A stretch of 64,000 bases of DNA from NCBI RefSeq assembly GCF_003851125.1, contig NZ_BGOW01000010.1:62001-126000 (forward strand), read 5' to 3'. A program made the translations under genes and the position numbers. Positions 11,697-20,275 of the stretch are shown piece after piece. The notes beneath the pieces are model-generated. The model was not told where the DNA came from, did not search any database, and was given only the letters and a program-made list of their open reading frames with translations. The DNA is from Sulfuriferula multivorans (GTDB lineage Bacteria; Pseudomonadota; Gammaproteobacteria; Burkholderiales; Sulfuriferulaceae). Numbering within the stretch: the stretch's first letter is position 1; each line of letters begins with the position of its first letter.

Positions 11697-12797
11697 TTAA
11701 ACTTTCTGGTTAGTATCAGGCCCGCTCCGCGTCAGCATGAACACCAGCGTCACCAGCAGCGCCGCTGCGCCGCCGTTGTGGGCGACGGCGATAGGCAGCG
11801 GCCATTGCAGCAAAATGTTGGATAGCCCGCTGGCGAATTGCAGGGCGATCAGCGCCAGGAGTATGAGGGCGGGCCGGGTCAGCGTCAGGCTGCGGCGGGC
11901 GCGCAGGCCGAGCCAGCTCAGATAGGCGATGACGACGACAGCGAACACGCGGTGGGTCCAGTGGATGGCGACCAGTGCGTCGTGGCTGAGGAGCGCGCCG
12001 CTGGCGGTTTTGCCGAGCGCGCGCCACAGCGTGAAGCCGTGCCGGAAGTCCATAGTCGGGATCAGCTGGCCGTTGCATAACGGGAAATCGGTGCAGGCGA
12101 GTACCGCGTAGTTGGTGCTCACCCAGCCGCCCAGTGCGATCTGCACTGCGAGCAATACAATGCCGAGCGCGATCCACGGGCTGAGCCGGTTGGCTGCGGC
12201 ATCGTGTGAGGCTGCCGGCTGGCTGCGCGCGGCCAGCCAGGCCAGCGACCCGAGCAGGGTCAACCCGAGCAGCAGGTGCAGGGTGACGATCACCGGCTGC
12301 AGTTTGAGCGTCACCGTCCACGCGCCGAATGCGCCCTGCACGCACACCAGTATGAACAGCGCGGTGGCCGGCCATGGCGATTGGCGCAGCTCGCGCCGTT
12401 TGAACCACGCCAGCCCCATCAGCGCGATAATCAGTACGCCCACCATCATTGCCAGGTAGCGATGGATCATCTCGATCCAGGCCTTGGCCCAGGTCACCGG
12501 CCCGCTCGGCATCAGCGCCTCGGCAGCGTGGATGTTGGCATGGGCTAAAAATGGATTGGCAGTACCGTAACAGCCTGGCCAGTCCGGGCAACCCAGGCCG
12601 GAGTCGGTGAGCCGGGTGAAGCCGCCGAACAGGATCAGATCGAAGGTGAGGAACAGGGTTAGCCACACCAGCTGGCGGTAGCGATCGCGGCGGCCCTTGA
12701 CCCAGGCGTAACTCAGCGGCAGCAACGCAACCATGAGTCCGGTCAGCGCCAGTTGCAGCCATTGCTGGTCCGACGCCATGCCCATCCCTGCGCCCAT
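11697..12797 (-). CDS. ctaA: Heme A synthase (COX15/CtaA family)
   Basis: CtaA oxidises heme O to heme A for aa3-type cytochrome oxidases. The 366-residue protein has about eight hydrophobic segments. Two extracytoplasmic cysteine-pair loops, CPDWPGC and CTDFPLC, are the paired motif of this family. Candidate heme-ligand histidines lie in MIHRYLAM, VTLHLLLG, IHWTHRVFA and VAHNGGA. It follows the MoaD-like gene by two bases, an unusual partner. No cytochrome oxidase or ctaB gene is in the window. The functional assignment rests on the cysteine and histidine pattern and is firm at family level. Confidence 0.93.
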   Translation of the reverse strand: MGAGMGMASDQQWLQLALTGLMVALLPLSYAWVKGRRDRYRQLVWLTLFLTFDLILFGGFTRLTDSGLGCPDWPGCYGTANPFLAHANIHAAEALMPSGPVTWAKAWIEMIHRYLAMMVGVLIIALMGLAWFKRRELRQSPWPATALFILVCVQGAFGAWTVTLKLQPVIVTLHLLLGLTLLGSLAWLAARSQPAASHDAAANRLSPWIALGIVLLAVQIALGGWVSTNYAVLACTDFPLCNGQLIPTMDFRHGFTLWRALGKTASGALLSHDALVAIHWTHRVFAVVVIAYLSWLGLRARRSLTLTRPALILLALIALQFASGLSNILLQWPLPIAVAHNGGAAALLVTLVFMLTRSGPDTNQKV

Positions 12798-12799
12798 TA

Positions 12800-13051
12800 T
12801 TAGCCCACCATGAAAGCGACGAAGGCGACTTCGTCGCCGTCCTTGAGCTGGCTGTCAGCGTCCACAAACTGTTTATTGACGGTGATCTTGAGTGACTTGT
12901 TGTCGATCAGAGCGCTGTGCCAGACAGCGCCGCGCTGTGCCAGGGCAGCGCACAGGCTCGCCACGGTGGTCTGGGATGACGGCAGTTCGAAATCCTCGGA
13001 GGCGCTGCCGAGCGCATCGACCAGATGGCCGAAATACAGAATGTGCAGCAT
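12800..13051 (-). CDS. MoaD/ThiS-like ubiquitin-fold sulfur carrier, atypical Val-Gly C-terminus
   Basis: The 83-residue protein looks like a MoaD-type beta-grasp sulfur carrier: HILYFGHLVDALG at the start, a middle LCAALAQRG helix, ITVNKQFVDADSQLKDGDEVAF near the end. The family normally ends Gly-Gly, needed for adenylation and thiocarboxylation. Here it ends FMVG and the stop follows at once, so activation by MoeB/ThiF-type enzymes is uncertain. ATG at 13051 follows the rhodanese stop by one base, and ctaA starts two bases after this gene. It may be a divergent molybdopterin synthase small subunit or another sulfur carrier. Confidence 0.75.
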   Translation of the reverse strand: MLHILYFGHLVDALGSASEDFELPSSQTTVASLCAALAQRGAVWHSALIDNKSLKITVNKQFVDADSQLKDGDEVAFVAFMVG

Positions 13052-13052
13052 G

Positions 13053-13436
13053 TTATGACTCCAGTTCCAGGCCTTCGGCTTCCCAGCATTCCAGTCCGCC
13101 GGCCATATTGTAGACATGCTCAAAACCCATCTGCTTCAGCACCCAGGTCGCCATCGCCGAGCGCCCGCCGGCCTGGCAGTAGAGCAGGATGGTTTTGTCG
13201 CGGGCGTTGCACAGGCGCGGGTCGCGATGCTTGTAGCTCGGGTCGGCGGCGCCTTCGAGCAGGCCGCGCGGAATGTTGATGGCACCGTGTACGTGGCCTT
13301 GTGCGAATTCGTCGGCTTCGCGCACGTCCACCACCAGCACGTCGCCGGCTTGCAGATTTTCATGGGCGGATTCTGCATCCCATTCTTCGATATGGCTGCG
13401 CGCTTCTTTTATAAAGCAGCCGAGTTGCTTGGGCAT
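13053..13436 (-). CDS. Single-domain rhodanese-like sulfurtransferase
   Basis: The 127-residue protein has one rhodanese domain. VLVVDVREADEFAQGHVHGAINIPRG is the conserved N-terminal half (DVRE and GHVxGAIN). LLYCQAGGRSAMA is the active-site loop, with the persulfide-forming Cys of CxxGxRS type. No signal peptide is visible, so it should be cytoplasmic. It is immediately upstream of the MoaD-like gene, suggesting sulfur transfer to or from that carrier; this is inference. It diverges from uvrD across about 100 bases. Confidence 0.92.
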   Translation of the reverse strand: MPKQLGCFIKEARSHIEEWDAESAHENLQAGDVLVVDVREADEFAQGHVHGAINIPRGLLEGAADPSYKHRDPRLCNARDKTILLYCQAGGRSAMATWVLKQMGFEHVYNMAGGLECWEAEGLELES

Positions 13437-13540
13437 ATATAATCCTTTGTTACCGAATGAATCTGAAAAGTGTGCTCAGCGCGCCCTGAATAACAGCGCT
13501 GGGCGAATTTTTTAGAATAATCGCCATCTGAAAGTTTAAC

Positions 13541-15706
13541 ATGACCTCCCTACTCGACGGGCTCAACCCCGAGCAACTTGCCGCCGTGACCCTGCCGGGC
13601 CAGTCGGCGCTGATTCTGGCCGGGGCCGGCAGCGGCAAGACGCGCGTGCTCACCACGCGCATCGCCTGGCTGATTCAGACCGGGCAGGTCTCGCCGCTGG
13701 GCATCCTGGCGGTGACCTTTACCAACAAGGCGGCGAAGGAGATGCTGACACGCCTGACCGCGATGCTGCCGATCAACACGCGCGGCATGTGGGTGGGCAC
13801 TTTTCACGGTCTGTCCAATCGCCTGCTGCGCACCCACCACCGCGAGGCGGGGCTGCCGCAGCTGTTCCAGATACTGGATACGGCCGATCAGCTCTCCGCG
13901 GTCAAGCGCCTGCTCAAGTCGCTCAATGTGGACACCGAGAAGTTCGAGCCGAAGAAGGTGCAGTACTTCATCAGCGGCAACAAGGAAGCCGGCCTGCGCC
14001 CGCAGCAGATCGAGGTGTTCGATCCTTACACGCGGCGCCTGGTGGAGTTTTACGCCGCCTACGACGAGCAGTGCAACCGCGAGGGCGTGGTCGATTTCCC
14101 GGAACTGCTGCTGCGTTCCTACGAGCTGCTGGCCCGCAACGACGTGCTGCGCGCGCATTATCAGGAGCGCTTTCGCCACATCCTGGTGGACGAGTTTCAG
14201 GACACCAACCGCCTGCAATACCGCTGGCTGAAGCAGTTCGCCGGGGCGCAATCGGTGCTGATGGCGGTGGGCGACGACGACCAGTCGATCTATGCCTTCC
14301 GTGGCGCGCATACCGGCAACATGAACGAATTCCAGCGCGATTATGCCGGCGACAACGTGATCAAGCTGGAGCAGAACTACCGCAGCCACGGCAACATTCT
14401 CGACGCCGCCAACGCGCTGATCACGCAGAACCAGTCGCGGCTGGGAAAAAACCTGTGGACAGCGGAAGGCAGCGGCGAGCCGATCCGCGTGTTCGAGGCG
14501 TATTCCGATCAGGAAGAAGCCGGCTTCATCGTCGAGGAAGTCAAGGCGCTGCAACGCGAAGGCACGGCGCTGGTGGACATGGCGCTGCTGTATCGCTCCA
14601 ACGCGCAATCGCGGGTGCTGGAGCACGCTCTGTTCAGCGCCGGGGTGCCGTATCGCGTGTACGGCGGGCTGCGATTTTTCGAGCGCCAGGAGGTCAAGCA
14701 TGCGCTGGCCTATTTGCGCCTGCTGGCCAACCCGGACGACGACGGCGCGTTCAGCCGCGTGGTCAATTTCCCCACCCGCGGCATCGGCGCGCGCACGCTG
14801 GAACAATTGGCCGACGCCGCCCAGGCTGGCGGGACGAGCCTGTGGCAGGCCGCGCGCGCCAAGGCCGACGCCAGCAAAGACAGCGCCAAAGGCTTGCCCG
14901 GCTTCGTCGCCTTGATGCTGGCCATGCAGGAGGGCACGCAAGGGCTGCCGTTGCCGGAAGTGATCGAGCACATGCTGCATGCCAGCGGCCTGGCGGCGCA
15001 TTACCTGGCCGAAAAAGAAGGCGCCGACCGGCTGGAAAACCTGAACGAACTGATCAACGCCGCGACCGTATTCGCCAACGATCCGGAAGCGATGGCCGAG
15101 CTCGACGAGGTCGGCGGTCCGCTGGCGAGCTTTCTTGCTCACGCTGCGCTGGAAGCGGGCGACCACCAGGCCGGTGCGGGCACCGATGCGCTGCAATTGA
15201 TGACTGTGCACGCCGCCAAGGGACTGGAATTCCATGCGGTGTTTCTGGGCGGACTGGAAGAGGGCCTGTTCCCGCACGAGCAGTCCATGAACGAGCAGGA
15301 CGGCATCGAGGAAGAACGCCGCCTGATGTATGTGGCGATCACCCGCGCGCGCCGCAGGCTGTATTTAAGCCATGCGCAAAGCCGCATGCTGCACGGGCAA
15401 ACGCGCTATGGCATCGTTTCGCGCTTTATCGGCGAACTGCCGCCGGCACTGCTGAAGCTGGTCAACACCCGGCGCAATGCAGCCGCCCCGGCTGGCTATG
15501 ACAGCTACGTGGCACCCGCATCCAGTGTGCGCAGCAACACCTCGCCCTGGCGCATCGGCATGAACGTGCGCCACGCCAAATTCGGCGTCGGCGTAGTGGT
15601 CAACGTGGAAGGGCAGGGCGACGACATGCGGGTGCAGATCAACTTCGGCGGCGCGAACGGGATGAAGTGGCTGGCGCTGGAGTACGCCAAGCTGGAACCT
15701 GCCTGA
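13541..15706 (+). CDS. uvrD: DNA helicase II UvrD
   Basis: This superfamily 1A 3'-5' helicase acts in nucleotide-excision and mismatch repair. All helicase motifs are visible in its 721 residues: LAGAGSGKTRVLTTR (I), AVTFTNKAAKEM (Ia), VDEFQDTNRLQY (II), VGDDDQSIYAFRGA (III), LEQNYRSHGNIL (IV), LMTVHAAKGLEF (V) and YVAITRARRRLYL (VI). The C-terminal tail with VRHAKFGVGVVVNVEG matches the Tudor-like UvrD/PcrA end that contacts RNA polymerase. Length is normal. GC content is high but similar to neighbours. Confidence 0.97.
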   Translation: MTSLLDGLNPEQLAAVTLPGQSALILAGAGSGKTRVLTTRIAWLIQTGQVSPLGILAVTFTNKAAKEMLTRLTAMLPINTRGMWVGTFHGLSNRLLRTHHREAGLPQLFQILDTADQLSAVKRLLKSLNVDTEKFEPKKVQYFISGNKEAGLRPQQIEVFDPYTRRLVEFYAAYDEQCNREGVVDFPELLLRSYELLARNDVLRAHYQERFRHILVDEFQDTNRLQYRWLKQFAGAQSVLMAVGDDDQSIYAFRGAHTGNMNEFQRDYAGDNVIKLEQNYRSHGNILDAANALITQNQSRLGKNLWTAEGSGEPIRVFEAYSDQEEAGFIVEEVKALQREGTALVDMALLYRSNAQSRVLEHALFSAGVPYRVYGGLRFFERQEVKHALAYLRLLANPDDDGAFSRVVNFPTRGIGARTLEQLADAAQAGGTSLWQAARAKADASKDSAKGLPGFVALMLAMQEGTQGLPLPEVIEHMLHASGLAAHYLAEKEGADRLENLNELINAATVFANDPEAMAELDEVGGPLASFLAHAALEAGDHQAGAGTDALQLMTVHAAKGLEFHAVFLGGLEEGLFPHEQSMNEQDGIEEERRLMYVAITRARRRLYLSHAQSRMLHGQTRYGIVSRFIGELPPALLKLVNTRRNAAAPAGYDSYVAPASSVRSNTSPWRIGMNVRHAKFGVGVVVNVEGQGDDMRVQINFGGANGMKWLALEYAKLEPA

Positions 15707-15867
15707 AGGGGCGGCGGCAGTTTTCGGGACGCCTTGCCGACACGCTTGACGTGCGCGCCTATCGGGATAAGAAATAGCCGGCCCTCGCTATCCAATCCGC
15801 CTTGTCGGGAACCACCCGGCTATCTGCCACACTAATTTCTTACCCATCTGGAAAAATAGGGGGAAAA

Positions 15868-17037
15868 ATGCAGCTGGCTTATTTATTAAAGGACGTCCAG
15901 GCCTATCCGTGGCTGACTTTCGCATTGGTGACGATGGGCGTTGTGGTGCTGGCGTTGATTGCTTATGCGGTCATTTATGCGATGTTGCGCCGTCTCACGC
16001 GCTCTAACACCGTGAGCAGCGTGGTAGTGGATTACACGGCCTGTCCAGCCAAGCTGGTGCTGCCCTTGCTTGCCGTGAAACTGGCCCTGCCTGCGGCGCT
16101 CGACGGATTGCGCCATCAACAGATTTTCAGTGACCTTGTGGCGATGTCATTGACGCTGTCAATCACCTGGCTGGTGATGCGCGCCATTGCCGGGGTGGGA
16201 GAAGCCGTGATACGGCTCCACCCGACGGATACCAGCGACAATATGCATGCGCGGCAAATACAAACCCAGACGCGGGTGCTGGCGCGCACGGTGATGTTTT
16301 TTGTGCTGCTGATCGGGCTGGCTTCGGCGCTGATGGTGTTGCCGGGCATGCGGCAGATCGGCGGCAGTCTGCTGGCGTCGGCAGGGGTTGCCGGCATTGC
16401 CGCGGGTCTCGCCGCTCGCCCGGTGCTGGGCAATCTTATTGCCGGCCTGCAAATCGCGTTGACGCAGCCCATCCGTCTCGACGATGTGGTCATCATGGAA
16501 AATGAATGGGGCCGTATCGAGGAAATTACCTCGACTTACGTGGTGGTGAAAATATGGGATGAGCGGCGCCTGGTTGTGCCGCTGCAATGGGTCATTGAAC
16601 ATCCGTTCGAGAACTGGACACGTAGCACATCGCAATTGCTCGGTACGGTATTTTTGTGGCTCGATTACCGCTTGCCGCTCGCACCGTTGCGGGCAGAACT
16701 GATACGCGTATGCAAGGCAGCACCGGAATGGGATCAGCGCGTGTCAATGATCCAGGTAGTCGACAGCAACGAACATGGCATGCAGATTCGGGCTCTGATC
16801 AGCGCTGCCGACGCATCGCGTCGATGGGATTTGTGTTGTCGGGTGCGCGAGGCGTTGATTGATTTTGTGCAACGCGAATATCCGCAATGCTTGCCGCGTG
16901 TCCGCGCCGAGATTGACCGGGCCGAACGCCACCCGGCATCGACCCAGCCTGCTCCGCCGCCAACACGGGCAGGGTTGGGCGACTCAACCGCAATCAAGCA
17001 GCCTGCCGGTCCTGAAGCGCCTGCTGCGGCGCCTTGA
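15868..17037 (+). CDS. MscS-family mechanosensitive channel
   Basis: The 389-residue protein should be an inner-membrane tension-gated channel. It has about four hydrophobic segments before the pore helix. The pore-lining TM3 equivalent is SAGVAGIAAGLAARPVLG, followed by NLIAGLQIALTQPIRLDDVV and the beta-domain with NEWGRIEEIT, all standard for the family. A proline-rich C-terminal tail of about 40 residues is extra. ATG at 15868 was chosen because AGGGGGA lies 5 bases upstream and upstream sequence is not family-like. It is monocistronic after uvrD. Confidence 0.92.
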   Translation: MQLAYLLKDVQAYPWLTFALVTMGVVVLALIAYAVIYAMLRRLTRSNTVSSVVVDYTACPAKLVLPLLAVKLALPAALDGLRHQQIFSDLVAMSLTLSITWLVMRAIAGVGEAVIRLHPTDTSDNMHARQIQTQTRVLARTVMFFVLLIGLASALMVLPGMRQIGGSLLASAGVAGIAAGLAARPVLGNLIAGLQIALTQPIRLDDVVIMENEWGRIEEITSTYVVVKIWDERRLVVPLQWVIEHPFENWTRSTSQLLGTVFLWLDYRLPLAPLRAELIRVCKAAPEWDQRVSMIQVVDSNEHGMQIRALISAADASRRWDLCCRVREALIDFVQREYPQCLPRVRAEIDRAERHPASTQPAPPPTRAGLGDSTAIKQPAGPEAPAAAP

Positions 17038-17219
17038 TAGATTGACTTTGTCACGCTGGAACCGGCCTGACCAACCAGACACCATCCCTGCCCGCGACCT
17101 GCTGATCGCGGAAGCGGGGGCCATCCACATCAGGCAACCAGTTCAAGCCATCCGGGCTATAACCTTAGAGTAGTGACTCGGGCACGGGAAATCCCGCAGG
17201 CCCGGTAAAGGAGACCCGA

Positions 17220-18932
17220 ATGGAAGCCGTCTGGCTGCAGCACTACCCCCGAGGCGTTCCGGCGGAAGTCGACATCTTCCGCTTCGCTTCGCTCAAGGAC
17301 ATGCTCGAACAGAGTTGCGGGCGGTTCCGCGAGCGCCCCGCCTTCACCAACATGGGTGTCACCCTGAGCTATGGCGAACTCGATCGCCTGTCCCGGGATT
17401 TCGGCGCCTACTTGCAGCAGGTGGCCGGATTGCGCAAGGGCGAGCGGGTGGCCATCATGCTGCCCAACCTGCTGCAATACCCGGTGGTGCTGTTCGGCGC
17501 GCTGCGCGCCGGCATGGTGGTGGTCAACGTCAATCCGCTCTACACCGCGCGCGAACTGCAGCATCAGCTGGCCGACTCCGGTGCGGTGGCCGTGGTGGTG
17601 CTGGAGAACTTCGCGCATACCTTGCAGGAGGTCGTCGCGGCAACCGCCGTGCGCCACGTGATCACCACCCGGGTAGGCGACCTGTTCCCGCCGGTCAAGG
17701 CGTGCCTGGTCAACTTCGTCATCAAGCGGATCAAGCGCATGGTGCCGCGCTGGAGCCTGCCGGGCGCGGTGGCCTTCAACACCGCGTTGAAACTCGGCGC
17801 GCGCCACACGCTGAGCGATGTGCCGCTCACGCACGCGGACATCGCCTTTCTGCAATATACCGGCGGGACAACCGGCGTAGCCAAGGGCGCGATGCTGACC
17901 CACGGCAACCTGCTGGCCAACGTGGAGCAGACCTCGGCCTGGATCGGCGGCACGCTCAAGGAAGGCGAGGAGGTCATCATCACGCCGCTGCCGCTCTACC
18001 ATATCTTCGCGCTCACGGCCAACCTGCTGCTGTTTGTGAAGTGGGGCGCGAACGACGTCCTCATCACCAATCCGCGCGACATTCCGCGCTTCGTGCGGGA
18101 ACTGCGCAACACCCGCTTCACCGCCATCGTCGGCGTCAACACCCTGTTCAATATGCTGCTCAACGCGCCCGGCTTCGACAAAGTGAAGCAGGCCAACGCC
18201 GGTGCGCTCAAGGTGGCGGTGGCGGGAGGCATGGCGGTGCAGCGCGCGGTGGCGGAGCGCTGGCAGCAGACGATGGGAGTGGCGCTGATCGAGGGCTATG
18301 GCCTGACCGAGGCCTCCCCCATCGTCTGCGCCAATCCGCTCGACGCCAAGGCGTTCAGCGGCAAGATCGGCATGCCGATCCCCTCCACCCGGGTGACGAT
18401 GCGGGACGAGGCGGGGCGCGAGCTGCCGCTGGGCGAGGAGGGCGAACTCTGCGTGCAGGGGCCGCAAGTGATGCGCGGCTACTGGAACATGCCGGAAGAA
18501 ACCGCCCGCGTCCTCGGCACCGACGGCTGGCTGCGTACCGGGGACATGGGCGTGATGGACGCGCACGGCGTCATCCGCTTCATCGACCGCTGCAAGGACG
18601 TGATCGTGGTGTCGGGCTTCAAGGTCTACCCCAACGAGGTCGAGGAGGTGGTGATGATGCATCCCGGCGTCAAGGAAGTGGGCGCGGTGGGCGTCCCGGA
18701 TGAGAAGAGCGGCGCGGCGGTCAAGGTCTTTGTGGTGAAGAAGGATGCGGCGCTCACCGCCGCCGCAGTGATTGCACACTGCAAGGCGAACCTGACCGCG
18801 TACAAGGTGCCCAAGCAGGTGGAATTTCGTGACAAGCTGCCCAAGTCCGCCATCGGCAAGATTCTGCGCAGAGAGCTGAAACAGGAGCACGCCGCCTCCG
18901 CCAGCGCCGCCCCCCGAGCCTGCGATGCCTGA
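17220..18932 (+). CDS. Long-chain fatty acid:CoA ligase-like AMP-forming enzyme
   Basis: This 570-residue enzyme belongs to the acyl-adenylate ligases and probably activates a long-chain fatty acid to acyl-CoA. Motifs: YTGGTTGVAKGAMLTH around residue 213 (P-loop-like A3), GYGLTEASP near 360 (A5), GWLRTGDMG (A7), DRCKDVIVVSGFKVYPNEVE (A8) and KSAIGKILRRELK with the C-terminal catalytic Lys (A10). Length and motifs are close to E. coli FadD. It opens a three-gene unit, overlapping the lipoprotein hydrolase by 8 bases, with a high-GC composition shared across 17-25 kb. Its role beside a second ligase (20276-23104) suggests complex-lipid or storage-lipid synthesis rather than simple beta-oxidation; that is inference. 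Confidence 0.9.
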   Translation: MEAVWLQHYPRGVPAEVDIFRFASLKDMLEQSCGRFRERPAFTNMGVTLSYGELDRLSRDFGAYLQQVAGLRKGERVAIMLPNLLQYPVVLFGALRAGMVVVNVNPLYTARELQHQLADSGAVAVVVLENFAHTLQEVVAATAVRHVITTRVGDLFPPVKACLVNFVIKRIKRMVPRWSLPGAVAFNTALKLGARHTLSDVPLTHADIAFLQYTGGTTGVAKGAMLTHGNLLANVEQTSAWIGGTLKEGEEVIITPLPLYHIFALTANLLLFVKWGANDVLITNPRDIPRFVRELRNTRFTAIVGVNTLFNMLLNAPGFDKVKQANAGALKVAVAGGMAVQRAVAERWQQTMGVALIEGYGLTEASPIVCANPLDAKAFSGKIGMPIPSTRVTMRDEAGRELPLGEEGELCVQGPQVMRGYWNMPEETARVLGTDGWLRTGDMGVMDAHGVIRFIDRCKDVIVVSGFKVYPNEVEEVVMMHPGVKEVGAVGVPDEKSGAAVKVFVVKKDAALTAAAVIAHCKANLTAYKVPKQVEFRDKLPKSAIGKILRRELKQEHAASASAAPRACDA

Positions 18933-20178
18933 GCGCAGCCAGGGCCGGCAAGCGCCCCCCTGGCTGGCGCGCGGCGTGCTGGCCGTGGCGCTGCTCGTCC
19001 TGCTGGCGGGATGCGCGCCGCAGCGCTACTACGAAGCCGCGCTGGTGCTGCAGGATTTTGCTGCGGCGCAAGGCCCTTCACGGCTCAAGCAGACCACCGC
19101 TGCGCCGCTGCGGCGCAGCATTTCCTACACGGTGTCGGGGCGCTTGCACCACGCCGACCTGTACCTGCCGGGTTCGCTGGGCGGTTGTGTCTCCCGGGCC
19201 GCTGTTGAACCACGGGATGCGGCCGCGCGCGGCAAGCACTGTCCGCGCGCGGCCATCGTGGTGGTGCCCGGCGCGGTGCCGCAGGGCAAGGACGACCCGC
19301 GCCTCACCGCTTTCGCTGCGACCCTGGCGCGCGCCGGCTTTGCGGTGCTGGTGCCCGACCTTGCCGGTTTTCGGGAATTGCGCATCCGCCCCGCGGACGC
19401 GCGCGAGATCGCGGATGCGTTCGCCTACCTGGTCAGCCGCCCCGAACTTGCCCCCGGCGGCCGCGCCGGTATGTTTGCCTTCAGCTATGCAGTCGGCCCC
19501 ACGCTGCTCGCCGCGCTGCAACCCGACATCCGCGAGCAGGTGCGCTTCATTGTGGGTGTGGGGGGTTACTATGACTTGCCGCGCGCAATGCGCTTCTTCA
19601 CCACCGGCTGGTTCGAGCATGCGGGCAAGTGGCACCACATTACCCCGGACGACACCGGCAAAATGGTGCTGCTCTATTCCAGCCTGGGCTACCTGGCGGA
19701 CCAGCGCGACGGCGCGGTATTCGACCGCATGGTGACGTGGCGCACCCGGGATCCCCACGCCGACCTGACGCCGCTCGCCGCGCAGTTGAGCGCCGCTGGC
19801 CGGGCGGTGTATGCGCTGGCAGCCAACAGCGATCCCGCACGCTTTCCGGAACTGCTGGCGCAACTGCCGGCGGCCATGCGCACGGACATCGCGCGCCTCG
19901 ACCTGTCGCGTCACGATCTGAAGCGACTCAAGGCGCGGCTCATCCTGGTGCACGGAAAAAATGACAATCTCATTCCCTATACGGAAAGCCTGGCGCTCGC
20001 CGCCGCCGCGCCAAAGGGACAGGCCACGGCGTTTATCATCCATCGTGTGCTCGGGCATGTGGACCTGAGTATTCCGCATCTGCTGTCGTGGCGTTTCTGG
20101 AGCGAGGATCTGCCCGACCTGTGGCGGCTGTGGCGGGTGATCGACCTGCTGCTCGCGCAACGCCAGGAGGCAGCATGA
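18925..20178 (+). CDS. Lipoprotein with alpha/beta-hydrolase fold
   Basis: The 417-residue protein has a signal peptide ending in the lipobox LLAGC (Cys30), so it should be anchored in the envelope. The rest looks like an alpha/beta hydrolase: IVVVPGAVPQGKDDPRL carries the oxyanion-hole strand, FAFSYAVGP holds a possible nucleophile Ser187 in a degenerate elbow (AxSxA instead of GxSxG), LVHGKNDNLIP gives the Asp and GHVDLSIPH the His. Substrate cannot be told. It overlaps the upstream ligase by 8 bases and is followed by the ACP-ligase-acyltransferase gene, so a lipase or acyl-transfer role at the membrane is plausible. Confidence 0.75.
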   Translation: MPERSQGRQAPPWLARGVLAVALLVLLAGCAPQRYYEAALVLQDFAAAQGPSRLKQTTAAPLRRSISYTVSGRLHHADLYLPGSLGGCVSRAAVEPRDAAARGKHCPRAAIVVVPGAVPQGKDDPRLTAFAATLARAGFAVLVPDLAGFRELRIRPADAREIADAFAYLVSRPELAPGGRAGMFAFSYAVGPTLLAALQPDIREQVRFIVGVGGYYDLPRAMRFFTTGWFEHAGKWHHITPDDTGKMVLLYSSLGYLADQRDGAVFDRMVTWRTRDPHADLTPLAAQLSAAGRAVYALAANSDPARFPELLAQLPAAMRTDIARLDLSRHDLKRLKARLILVHGKNDNLIPYTESLALAAAAPKGQATAFIIHRVLGHVDLSIPHLLSWRFWSEDLPDLWRLWRVIDLLLAQRQEAA

Positions 20179-20264
20179 GCGGATGGCGGCATGCCGACCC
20201 ACGCGCCAAGGCGCTCGGCCTGTGGCTGCTGGGTGCGGCACCATGCGCTATAAAACAGGCATGA
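20175..20264 (+). CDS. Possible 29-residue ORF with a strong Shine-Dalgarno, function unknown
   Basis: ATG at 20175 overlaps the hydrolase stop as ATGA and is preceded by CAGGAGG, so ribosomes should initiate here. The frame gives MSGWRHADPRAK, then the hydrophobic LGLWLLGAAPCA, and a TGA at 20264, 11 bases before the next gene. It may be a coupling leader for the large downstream gene, a decayed gene, or a tiny hydrophobic protein. No family is recognised. Confidence 0.3.
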   Translation: MSGWRHADPRAKALGLWLLGAAPCAIKQA

Positions 20265-20275
20265 TGGAGGCAGAC

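Noticed and set aside
13550-15277. 575-codon frame antisense to uvrD
   Set aside because: UvrD has every helicase motif on the plus strand; the antisense frame has no family features.
17157-18890. 577-codon frame antisense to the acyl-CoA ligase
   Set aside because: His- and Ala-rich shadow in a high-GC region; the plus-strand ligase is unambiguous.
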